10,000 nt of DNA, taken from positions 1,766,289 to 1,776,288 of the forward strand of contig BLFN01000112.1 of assembly GCA_014634225.1 (NCBI GenBank), written 5' to 3'. Below the pieces are notes generated by a model, which worked only from the letters and a program-made list of their open reading frames with translations, had not been told where the DNA came from and did not search any database. Positions 1-7,825 of this stretch are shown in pieces. Position numbers and translations under genes: made by a program. The first letter of the stretch is position 1; every line of letters begins with the position of its first letter. The DNA is from Acropora yongei. Its lineage: Eukaryota; Cnidaria; Anthozoa; Scleractinia; Acroporidae.

Positions 1-39
1 TGAAGCCTATTAGGCCTCTAGCAATACTATGTTCATATG

Positions 40-325
40 CCGAGCATTTCCCCCCCCCCAACTTTCACACCTCAACAGACCAGACCACGACACCGGCAAC
101 TCCGTGCCCTATCCTTTAACATTCCTGGCTGACCGTAGCATTGAAGTAGCTGGAGCCGAGGCCTATGGTTTATCGTCTTTATCCGAGGAGACTAGAACAA
201 ATGCAATTGCAAAGGCAGCACGTTCTCCTCAGTCATTTTAAGACCCTAGGGCTGAATTTGAACCCGAGACCTCTTGGACAGTTGTCCGACGCTCAAGTGG
301 CTGAGCTAACCGGTCGGCGTTAGGT
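40..325 (-). repeat. tRNA-derived SINE, cnidarian type
   Basis: Read on the minus strand, 322 to 242 resembles a degenerate tRNA. It has an A-box-like GGTTAGCTCAGCC near 309-297 with a D-arm GCTC/GAGC pairing, and a B-box-like GGGTTCAAATTC at 265-254, at the spacing expected for an internal RNA polymerase III promoter. The acceptor stem does not close, so it is not a functional tRNA. The rest of the element (about 241 down to 40) contains stretches I recall as the body of a very common cnidarian SINE, for example CACCGGCAACTCCGTGCCCT and GTTTATCGTC. This copy seems shorter than the recalled form, with an internal deletion. The ends are uncertain, no target duplication was found, and the short open frame on the plus strand inside it is not a gene. 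Confidence 0.6.
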
Positions 326-1071
326 TAGATGCAAACGAATCAAGCTGAATGGCTGTTTATAGCACATGATTGTATCACTTTTCAGCCATGGTCATTCATT
401 AGGGTTTATTATTAATTTTTTTTAACAATATTTTTGAGGAGAAAATCACTAGCCGACTTCGAAAACAAGCGTATAAAGTGGCTGCCAAAGTGCCCTACAG
501 GCAGGTGAAGTTTTTCAGCTCTGAGATGCAATTCTACACTTCGTCTTTTCGTGATTTCTTTTTCAGTTACTTTCCCTTGCATTAATTCCTCCCCCCCTCT
601 CCCACCACCAACCATTACTTTTCTTTTCTAAAGGTCCTTTCCTAACGGGATAACAGCCCTGAGGACAAAACTGTTAATACTTGAGAATGTAATTGACCAT
701 CTGAAACAGGAACTGAACATTCTTTTATTCAAAGGTTAAATGGTTTTCCCTTTGCGTGAAGTAAGAATAAGGACACCCAGTGAACTGTCTGTGACAGAAA
801 GCTAATAATGAATAGCTGTACTAGTATTCACCAAACGACAAATGAAACAGCTGTGATGGGTAACTAACACCGAGAACTGATAGCGAATAGTCTCCACTCT
901 TGCTGTAAACAAAAGCCTGAACACAACAACTGGTGACTTAAGGCCACTACCCTTGAATAAAGAAGAAACAGCGCAGATGGAAAACTGTTCCTTTTCAGTG
1001 GAAAGGAACTAGATACGTTAACTCAACCATTTATCAACAAAACAAAGTCACAGGTTTAGCCGTGTATTGGT
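326..1071. other. Non-coding stretch, nothing recognised
   Basis: AT-rich sequence with frequent stops in all frames and no convincing protein similarity, RNA gene or long repeat. A C/T-rich tract (about 587-606) and short homopolymers are present. It lies downstream of the stop codon of the HECT-like relic, so it would be the former 3' flank. No AATAAA is visible on the minus strand within several hundred bases of that stop; the nearest is the complement of TTTATT around 404-409. Confidence 0.6.
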
Positions 1072-1733
1072 TTACACAATATCATTCTGCGACATCTTCT
1101 CAGTAAGAATGTTGCTGAACTCTTCCCGTAACTCAGGATAGGAATTATACGTTGATGGGAGCTCCAGGAGAGAACCACAAGTATTTGCAATGGACCCTCT
1201 AGCAAATCCATCCAGAGCCGAAAACTGAACTGAAATTTGGGGTACACAGAGAACATCTAGATCTGCATCTGTTACAAACCTCATGAACGAATTTAGCTGA
1301 GCCTCACCCATTCCTCTCACAAATCGTTTCAGAAAATCTAATGCGCTCGCTCGGAGTTGATTTTTGGATCAGCCCTTAGCATGCTAATTACTTTACGTTT
1401 AGTGGGCTTACTCTTCTGGTACAGGTTACAAAGATCCTCAGTTGTAGAGAATTCCTTTTTACCTTTGAGGTTCCTTAGGGCTAATCGCCAACAGTCAGCC
1501 ACATATTGCGGTTTCTGTACCATCTCTTTATGAGCAACTTCGAGGTTGCGATCTCTGACATTTTCTTTGTTGGGAACTTTTCTGCAGCCAAACCTGTAAA
1601 GCACGTCTATAAGTTCATCGAGATCTACATTTCCTTTGAGCGCTTCGGAGGCAGCTGGTAGTTTATGACATCCTCTTCTTGAAATGCTTCCAACATGTCG
1701 CGGAAGACCCTTTCTCTTCTTATCCTCAGGACA
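1072..1733 (-). pseudogene. 3' exon remnant: HECT start fused to HECT C-lobe
   Basis: The exon opens with VLRIRRERVFRDMLEAF (about 1733-1683), matching the start of HECT domains. The rest of the N-lobe, including the usual (V/I)GE...D..GG..REFF region, is absent. At about 1665-1655 the frame changes and the text jumps to DVLYRFGCRKVP (about 1615-1575), well into the domain. It stays open to 1338, where a second frame change falls near 1345-1335. The last frame carries FLKRFVRGMGEAQ, FMRFVTD, and ANTCGSLLELPSTY, ending NDIV and TAA. The TC motif holds the position of the HECT catalytic cysteine (codon 1179-1177). The C-lobe is well kept while about 150-200 residues of the N-lobe are missing, so the ligase could not bind its E2 in the usual way. 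Confidence 0.72.
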
Positions 1734-2230
1734 CTAAGACGACAGAATCACAGCCCCTTTGTAACTAATTTTGAATTACAGTTTACTTTCCTTGACTTTA
1801 CAAGTACTAATACAATATACTCCCGTACCTTACTTTATTCAGTTTCTCTTTGTTGTTTCATCCAGCGGTCATAGTCACCTCTAAAAAAGTCATATTACAA
1901 AGGTACTCCAAAAATAAAAGCAGCTTACCGGACATGATGATTTGCAGTCTCATTTGCATGATTAGCGGTAACTTCAGGTAGAATATTGGAACAGGTTTCC
2001 TGAAAAATGAACGATAAGTAATAATACGAAAAAACACAGCAAAATCTTTGGACTTTAGGCTTGGTCCTCTCATGTTGATTTCAATGAAATTTAAAACAGT
2101 TTGGAGTACTTAGACTACTGGAAAAAAGACAGGTTTGCATTGTTTAATGAAATAAAGTGCAGGTAAACAACATGCTTTCAACAACTTTTATAGATAGGTT
2201 CTGTGTAAATTGAGAAATATTCGCACTTAC
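1734..2230 (-). other. Spliceosomal intron in the HECT-like relic
   Basis: On the minus strand the 5' splice site is GTAAGT (complement of 2230-2225) and the 3' site is a TCTTAG ending at 1734. Joining the exons gives ...ACT GTC CTG AGG..., so the upstream frame (Ser-Ser-Thr) runs directly into VLRIRRERVF, the expected first strand of a HECT domain. The match of both splice signals with a frame-preserving (phase 2) junction and with domain order is strong support. An open stretch at 1858-2073 on the same strand lies wholly inside this intron, shows no recognisable motif and is taken as chance. Confidence 0.72.
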
Positions 2231-3598
2231 GTGGTGGAGGAGTCAGCATTAACATCTTCACTGTGAGAGTCTTCAATAAGGAAATGCTCTGGTTATTGCT
2301 CACTAAAACATTCGACCTCTAAGTCTTCAACTGTAGCTGCGCTGCAGTTAAGAAATGGACCAAATACCCTAAATTCAACATTTTTATCGTCTTTGTCAGT
2401 GATGGAATGGGGCGCGTCACACTCGGTCATGAAGAGGGTCTGTCAATCAGCTTCTGTGCCTGACATGGCTGGAAAAAGCACTTGGCATTATTAGATTGAA
2501 GCTCAAACTACTCTGGTTCCGGTGTCTGTGAACCTGACCAATCATACACTGCCATCATGGTGTCTTCTGGAGAAAACCCACGTCTTAAGAGCCCCATGAA
2601 TGGTTGGGTGACGGACTTGTACAGTAATACAAGGAGAGCTGGGCTCCTTTGGAACCCGAAGAGTACTAGACTGACGGAGTGACTCCTTCCTTTGCCATAT
2701 CATTAATTACTTATCCAGATCATCTTTTCTTTCATCCTCCTTTGCTTCATCTCAAGTGACTCTAAATAAGAACTATCTTGCTCCTACTTGATCATGTCAC
2801 GCTCCTTGGAAGCTCCGATTAAAGTGACATGACTCACCTCATCACGTTTGTCCTCTGTTGTTAACATAGGCCTAAGCTCAGCCTCATCATCATCACCAAT
2901 ATACCGATATAAGTAGGTGGAATTTGAATAACTGAGGGATCACCTTCATTGGCCAACACTTGTTATTTACTTCGAGACGTCACGTATAGTCGTACTTTGG
3001 TCGTTTCATGCACTTCCAAGTAGTTGCACAAGGCAAATGGAACCTTTGACCCAGCAATGATTATGGTGTCTCCAATTGGCACTGTCTTAAAGTAGGCTAA
3101 GCCAAAGTCGATGCCAGCTGCCTTTCCATAGAGCCTTTCGCAAAAAATAGTCTCAACCATTCTGCTGTGGCTGCAAGTGCCTCACACATTCTGCTGTGGC
3201 TGCAAGTGCCATGTCCACCTCTCTAGATCTGCAAGTGCTGCAAGTGCTGCAAGTGCCATATCCACCTCTCTAGATCCTCCACCTTTCATCATCCTCACAG
3301 ACTGAAACTTCTCTGTTTTTTCGTTCCAGTGAAGACAACCCAACTGTACTTTCCGTGTTTTCTCTTTAACAGACATAACTGCATAGGAAGAAACAACCTT
3401 CTTAGAAGATTGCCCCCTTTTCTTCTTTCTGCTAAGAAATGCTTCCAGAAGTCTACTTTTTTTACTATCTTTACTTTCCCCTGCTTTATCTGTTCCTGGA
3501 TCTGCCTGACAGAAGGCCTTAAGACTGACTTTAGTTTTGATTAACCCTAGATCTTCCAGGATATCATCCGTGGCATGAGCAACAGCCTGCACATCCAT
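2231..3598 (-). pseudogene. 5' exon remnant: SAM-like tail, GGG segment, UBX-like
   Basis: The 3598 end is preceded on the minus strand by TTTTGTGTAATGTAG, a plausible 3' splice site, so the first ATG may be internal to an exon rather than the true start. Reading on, DDILEDLGL resembles the end of a SAM domain, followed by a lysine/serine-rich linker and the signature GGGSRE near 3290-3265. After a frame change the text ends in TTKVRLYVTSR (about 2995-2966), as in the recalled family. Another frame change leads into an acidic stretch (GDDDEAEL, about 2900-2870) and a charged helix-like run EQDSSYLESLE (about 2783-2745), interrupted by a TAG at 2784-2786. Then VRHPT and, in another frame, VYDWSG (about 2620-2530) resemble a UBX/ubiquitin-like fold. 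The final part runs in the frame that enters the intron. Each segment is open only piecewise. Confidence 0.62.
3158..3276 (-). repeat. Nested tandem duplication inside the relic exon
   Basis: Two 29-bp copies (3201-3229 and 3248-3276) differ at one base; both run TGCAAGTGCC...CTCTCTAGATC. Two identical 24-bp copies (3158-3181 and 3187-3210) start CATTCTGCTG and overlap the first set. The 9-mer TGCAAGTGC is also repeated back to back at 3230-3256. On the minus strand the extra copies shift the frame after GGGSREVDMALAA and bring in a TGA at 3184-3182. The downstream copy continues in the frame expected for the family, so the duplication is an inactivating change rather than part of the family structure. 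Confidence 0.85.
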
Positions 3599-5146
3599 CT
3601 ACATTACACAAAATATAACTATGTAGATTAATACGTAATCTGAAAACTAGTTGGATCTATGGAATCTGTTTCAAGTCTCATCAGGACAATTTAATTAAAT
3701 GATGAACAAGTCAGAGAGCAGTAACGAATAAAATAATCCATTAAGACTGTGTAATTTAAACCCTGGACAGCAATGATAATTACCCCCCTTCCCGCCCATC
3801 ATTTAATATGGGAGTCTGCCGCATCTCAGGGGATTCAATCAACGCCACTTTGCTAAGAAAATGAAAGAAGACCCTTTTTTTTAGATGCTTTTGCTAAACA
3901 AACATAACTGCTCTCATTAGGTTGACGAGACCCACCTTTTCTGACCGAAATTTGTCCACTACATCCTCTCTGACCCCTCTTCCTCTCAGGAAATTACATA
4001 CCTGTATGATAATGTCCAAAAAATCTGATGATTTACTCTTTTAATTTTTTTTTGTACAAAACAGCTTCTTTGTAATGCACTTATCACTGGCTTTCCCGGG
4101 GGCTGACCTACTGGGCAACCCTGGAGACCTTGTCAGCTTTGGATTCCCAGCAGACAAGGGGCAGTCTACATGTTTGGTAACAAAGGCGAAACCACCGGGG
4201 CTACACCCGCAGGATTTGTCCAAAACCCTCTTACAGTTATTCCACATTCACGTGGCTACTTTTGCGCCAATTTAAGATGCGGTGACATCCAATCACATCC
4301 CACTCTACCTTCCTTCTTTTTTGACTTTTCGTAGTCTTTAGGGACGGATTATTCAGTGTTAAGGAAATTATTCCGAGTTATGTAAAGGCAATAGTGGCTG
4401 ATGGTTTTATTAACCACTTCGATTAAAAGGTTCTGCTCAGTATCGAAAAAGAACATTTTTATCGTATCTGTTCACCTTTATCTACAAATGTGTGAATCCT
4501 AGCGAAGAAAACGAAGAAAACATGGTATGTACGATAATAGCATAATAACGACAATGCATTCTTGGAACCAACGCAGAGGGTTATGATCACAGAAATTTTT
4601 CGCTGTCATTATTTACGCACTAGCGATGCAATTGCTTCCCAACGGAGTACTTGCTCACCAGTGAGGTGGCACAAAATGCAATAAAACATACAAATGCGAG
4701 CAACGGATACATTAAAAACAGCCTGTTAAACCGCAGAATCGCAAATTAATGGAAAAACATATTAAAACATGTCGTCTACCTGCCGACAGGCACCTCCTAG
4801 CCGATAAAAACCTCATACACATTCTGGCTTCTCTCCCCCGGAAAGTGGGATATACCCCATACCCCTAGGCCTTGGTGGTTTTTTGTTTCACCCTTACAAC
4901 AAATTCCTGGGGTGATCAGCCCCCAGGAAAGTGCATGATAACTGAAAGTCTCACAGAGTAGAACTTTTTTCATTCCATTGTAAAATATAAATGTAAAATA
5001 AACTTAACCCTTGCAAAAAAGATATTGAGATAGCTCATTAGACCATAAATGACAGACTAAGCTATTACCTTCAAATTTACTTGAAAATCACCTTGAAAAC
5101 AAAAACTTTAGTGTAAGCTTATGTAAGATGCAAGCCCAGGCCATAT

Positions 5147-5153
<7 letters not shown>
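3599..5153. other. Non-coding stretch with a GC-rich island
   Basis: No gene was recognised. Most of the stretch is AT-rich with short homopolymers. Positions about 4085-4215 are clearly richer in G and C than the flanks and are open in two overlapping frames on opposite strands (4075-4275 plus, 4041-4247 minus). Neither translation shows a motif I know, and overlapping open frames are expected in GC-rich DNA, so neither is called. If the HECT-like relic had an upstream exon with the first half of its SAM-like domain it should lie here on the minus strand; I could not identify it. Confidence 0.5.
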
Positions 5154-5179
<26 letters not shown>

Positions 5180-5304
5180 GAAAAAAAAGGTCCTCAGCTC
5201 AAGATTTTGGGCTTAATATTGCAAACTTTTATGGTAAGTTGGTAAAATATTTGTGCATTTTTTTGAATTTCCTTGCCAATGTTGAAAAATGCGTGCTGAT
5301 TGCA

Positions 5305-5335
<31 letters not shown>

Positions 5336-5516
5336 CGCTGAAAACATAAAATCCCTGATAATTAAGAAAAACTTTTCTAATTATTATGCAAATATATGTT
5401 TCCTGAAATTTTTTGGTCATACGTATGGTGGGCACGAAAGTTATTTATGTTAGGGCCAAATTTTGAAACTGTTGACGAAGTGTGGCTGGATTATGCCTCT
5501 CTACCGCCAAGCTTAA
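5154..5516 (+). repeat. Left inverted-repeat arm
   Basis: This 363-bp arm pairs with 5848-6229. Shared anchors in order are CGCCAAAGTGGACATAA at the tip, TTGGTAAAATATTT, CCAATGTTGAA, GTGCTGATTGCAAAAA, TTTCTAATTATTAT, TATGGTGGGC and the long inner block ending CAAGCT. It lacks the internal GCGCC palindrome of the right arm and has GGGCCAAATTTT at that place, which suggests independent decay of the arms since insertion. Confidence 0.8.
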
Positions 5517-5680
5517 GCTAAAATCGTGGCCCCAAAATATTGTTTCTCACGCCTTGCCCCAATATTTCACAGCTGTGCCTGTTCCCTTTTGTAAATACTG
5601 TCAAACCTTAATGTTTGTAGCCGTCATTTCTTGCCATCAGGCATGGCTTATGTACAGGCGTATAATGTATTAGTAAAATT

Positions 5681-5720
5681 CCCTGAAGAAGTCTACGTTA
5701 GTTAGACAAAACCGTCAGGG
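5681..5720 (+). other. Nested stem-loop in the element's loop
   Basis: CCCTGA (5681-5686) pairs with TCAGGG (5715-5720), and inside it GTCTA (5691-5695) pairs with TAGAC (5703-5707). Unpaired AGAA and AAAACCG lie between the stems. The outer stem may extend through AATT on the left and the ATTAATT on the right with a small bulge. The layout CTGAnGA-hairpin-nAAAC recalls the hammerhead ribozyme core, but two conserved core bases differ (CTGAAGA, AAAAC) and no proper third stem is visible, so activity is not expected. Confidence 0.5.
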
Positions 5721-5847
5721 ATTAATTAAACAAGCTTTACAGATAGAGTTCGCAGAGTACTGCTTGCTCTGATAAAGTTCAACCTGTCTTGTGTTTAACT
5801 TAGATCATTATCAGTAGGAAGAATCTCTGAATCCCTAAATCACCTCT

Positions 5848-6056
5848 AGCTTGACGGTAGACGAGAGGCATAATCCAGCCACACTTCGTCAACAGTTCAA
5901 AACAAGCGCCAAAATATTTGGCGCTAAATAAATAACTTTCGCGCCCACCATACTTATGGCCAACAAATTTCAGGCAACATTTATTTGAATAATAATTAGA
6001 AAGGTTTTTTCTGCAATTAGCAGGGCTTTTATTTTTTCAGGAAAGGGAATTTATCA

Positions 6057-6092
<36 letters not shown>

Positions 6093-6229
6093 GAAAATAC
6101 AAAAAAGAGCGTAAATATTTTACCAAGTTAGCATAAAGTTTGTAATATTAGGACAAAAATGTTGAGTTGAGAACGAAATTGTAAATTAGAAAGCTGTTTT
6201 TTCAATTTGCAATTATGTCCACTTTGGCG
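5848..6229 (-). repeat. Right inverted-repeat arm
   Basis: This 382-bp arm is the inverted counterpart of 5154-5516 and about 20 bp longer, partly because of an extra palindromic segment near 5905-5925. Its outer tip reads TTATGTCCACTTTGGCG. Confidence 0.8.
5905..5925. repeat. Perfect 9-bp stem palindrome in right arm
   Basis: AGCGCCAAA (5905-5913) and TTTGGCGCT (5917-5925) are exact reverse complements around an ATA loop. Each half contains the element's terminal motif CGCCAAA, in opposite orientations. Confidence 0.85.
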
Positions 6230-6533
6230 AGATGATTCCATTTTTTCGTAAATTCCGTGTTAATACAATAAAAACTTAATTAAACTAAACAGAACCTTTG
6301 ATATTTCAATTAATGAGTGACGAAATCTATTTCATGCCACAAAAAACGAGATAGTAGGATATTTATTGTACAGTGGTTATTGAAACAAAGCAAAATTAAG
6401 CTTCTAAGCCGGTCCTGCCTTTGTGATCTCGCTGTCTATATGTCCGGCAGGCGGACAAGATTTTCAAAATAGTCCGTCTTGCAGCTCTCGTATTTTCTTG
6501 ATTTCGAGCTGACACAGACAAAAAAAAATTCTT
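6230..6533. other. Spacer between foldback element and retrotransposon
   Basis: About 300 bp of AT-rich sequence with no open frame or recognised repeat. It may include part of the retrotransposon LTR if that begins further left than annotated. Confidence 0.4.
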
Positions 6534-6678
6534 GTGCTATGTTTGTTCAGATCACCAAGATGTTGCTCGTCATAGCTTGTTTGCGGTTTCTGCACGTGCG
6601 CTCATGCGCACTAGCGTGCCTAAGGTTTTGCTCGCTAACAATGTAAAGATCATAGCTTAATTGATTTCAGATCCGCAT

Positions 6679-6713
<35 letters not shown>

Positions 6714-6785
6714 AATAAAAAGCTTGTTGTATTCCTTGCACTGAGTCTTCCAACTGTGACTATATCCTGTTCTAAAACCACAACA
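6534..6785 (+). repeat. Putative 5' LTR
   Basis: The right boundary is well supported: the sequence ends ACA at 6785 immediately before the primer binding site. A polyadenylation signal AATAAA lies at 6714-6719, about 65 bp before the end, as expected for the R region. The left boundary is a guess at the first TGTG upstream; without the 3' LTR in view it cannot be fixed, and the LTR could be longer. Two short hairpins occur inside (6596-6611 and about 6684-6704). Confidence 0.4.
6714..6719 (+). promoter_or_regulatory. Polyadenylation signal in LTR
   Basis: AATAAA lies inside the putative LTR upstream of its CA end. In a complete element the equivalent site in the 3' LTR would direct 3' end formation. 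Confidence 0.45.
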
Positions 6786-6803
6786 TGGTGCCAGAAGTAG
6801 GAT
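6786..6803 (+). promoter_or_regulatory. Primer binding site, tRNA-Leu type
   Basis: TGGTGCCAGAAGTAGGAT begins directly after the LTR-end CA. It starts with TGG, the complement of the tRNA 3' CCA, and closely resembles the TGGTGTCAGAAGTGGGAT site attributed to tRNA-Leu priming in insect gypsy-type elements, with two differences. It would prime minus-strand cDNA synthesis. Confidence 0.65.
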
Positions 6804-6904
6804 GTTCTCTGTGAGTACACCGTTATATCTGTGATTTTCAAGACAAATTTGAACACCAGGCTGGTGAACAACCACATTTTTCATCGACTCCGAAAACATT
6901 AAAC

Positions 6905-7825
6905 ATGGCGGAGTTAGCTGGATTACCAATTCCCCACGTGGATTGGTCCTCTTCGGACGCACCGCAAGCCCTTGGGAAGTTCAAAAATCTCTTTCGGCTG
7001 TATTTCCCTAAGTTTCCTACTGATCTGGTCAGGCCACGAAGGGAGAGAACTGGCCTGCACGTGGACACTATCGGCCGGCGAGAAGAAGAAACTCAGCACA
7101 TACTGGACAAAATTTGAAGATTATGTAGCACCAAGAAATACTTCGGCTCTCCAGATACAAACTTTGTACCGTAAAACAGGAACCGAGCGAAACAGTTGAT
7201 TCCTTCCTCAAGAAAATCCGCATCTTGGTGAAAGAATGTAAGTACACAAATTCTGACGACCATATTATAGATGCCTTAATCTTCGGGTCAAACAACCCAC
7301 GTGTGCAGTCAAAACTGCTTGAGCTTGATGACACCTTGACACTTGACAAAGCAGTAAATAACGCTAAAACCCAAGAGGCTACAAACAACCAGTTACAAGA
7401 TATCAGGGGCAATCAGATTACAGCAGTCAATGCTCTGAAGCATGGCCCATACACAGGACAACTCTCGGCACAGGGAAACCGGGCTAACGAAACGGTGTGG
7501 AAACTGTGGAAATTTTCATGACCTGACTCGAAGGTCATTGTGTCCAGCGTACAGAACCAGGTGTGAAACTTGTGCCAAGTTCAACCATTGGAAGTCCGTG
7601 TGCCGCTCCCGCCTTAGGGTGAAACAACCAAGCCAGGAGCAATCCAAGGACTGGCCACAAAAGAAAAGGGAGAACATTCACGCCACTGACACAGCAGAGC
7701 CAAACACTGAGAATTCACCAACAGATAACACCAGCACTCCACACCTGACGGCCACACAACAGCTGTATTTCCATTCCTTGTACATAAACAGTGTTTCTGA
7801 AAATGACACTCAAGCTTTACTCTAA
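6905..7825 (+). pseudogene. gag, capsid and zinc-knuckle region, frameshifted
   Basis: Gag would form the particle shell and bind the RNA. The ATG at 6905 opens MAELAGLPIPHVDW, about 120 bp after the primer site. The capsid-like text then moves through three frames: frame 2 to about 7015 (KFKNLFRLYF), frame 3 to about 7160 (LSTYWTKFEDYVAPRN), frame 1 to about 7480 (VDSFLKKIRILVKEC, IFGSNNPRVQSKLLELDD, TLDKAVNNAKTQEA), then frame 2 again. The last part has two zinc knuckles: CGNCGNFHDL...C from 7496, and CETCAKFNHWKSVC at 7562-7603 (CX2CX4HX4C). A TAA at 7823-7825 ends this frame, with pol text continuing directly after. The frame changes look like indels, not programmed shifts, because there are three of them and they are scattered. 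Confidence 0.8.

Larger units (their letters stand above)
1072..3598 (-). pseudogene. Decayed SAM-like/UBX-like/HECT gene copy
   Basis: Minus-strand remnants in co-linear order fit one gene: a SAM-like tail and GGGSRE segment (3598-3250), a charged segment, a UBX/ubiquitin-like segment (about 2660-2480), a frame-compatible intron (2230-1734), the start of a HECT domain (1733-1660) and a HECT C-lobe ending at a TAA (1074-1072). The order matches an expanded, largely uncharacterised HECT protein family (some annotated as G2E3-like) that I recall from cnidarian gene sets. Family HECT proteins transfer ubiquitin through a catalytic cysteine; this copy could not make a full protein because of several frameshifts, stops at 2784-2786 and 2508-2510 and another shortly upstream of the intron, a tandem duplication and a large HECT deletion. 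Because the intron is kept, it is a duplicated gene rather than a processed copy. Family identity is recalled, not searched. Confidence 0.7.
5154..6229. mobile_element. Foldback/MITE-like element with long inverted arms
   Basis: The first bases CGCCAAAGTGGACATAA recur in inverted orientation at the right end (GGCG at 6226-6229). The similarity continues inward for the full arms: left 5154-5516, right 5848-6229. The innermost arm parts are the best kept: a block of more than 30 bp at about 5469-5500 matches the complement of about 5860-5891. The outer parts carry small indels. The loop (5517-5847) has only a short open frame at 5482-5673, which starts in the left arm and shows no transposase motif. 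The element is therefore non-autonomous and would need a transposase supplied elsewhere. No target duplication is visible (GGGG outside the left end, AGATG outside the right), so the superfamily is not assigned and the true ends may lie slightly further out. Confidence 0.8.

Noticed and set aside
29..241. Plus-strand open frame of 70 codons
   Set aside because: It lies inside the SINE body and includes a poly-C run; no protein motif is visible.
242..325. Functional tRNA gene on the minus strand
   Set aside because: A- and B-box-like parts are present but the acceptor stem does not pair, and the sequence continues into a SINE body.
641..660. GGGATAACAG similar to part of a homing-endonuclease site
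   Set aside because: Only about ten bases match and no endonuclease gene or intron is nearby; taken as chance.
1056..1256. Minus-strand open frame overlapping the HECT C-lobe
   Set aside because: It is a shifted reading of the same bases; only the 1072-1320 frame shows HECT motifs.
1858..2073. Minus-strand open frame of 71 codons
   Set aside because: It falls wholly within the predicted intron and has no recognisable motif.
2832..2837. GTGAGT on the minus strand as a second splice donor
   Set aside because: The same frame reads on through it into family-like text (ASKERDMIK, EQDSSYLESLE), so the site is more likely exonic.
5482..5673. Short plus-strand open frame in the foldback element
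   Set aside because: It runs from the left arm into the loop without any transposase or DNA-binding motif.
5154..6229. Interpretation as the two LTRs of a small retrotransposon
   Set aside because: The repeats are inverted, not direct, and no primer binding site or polypurine tract flanks the loop.
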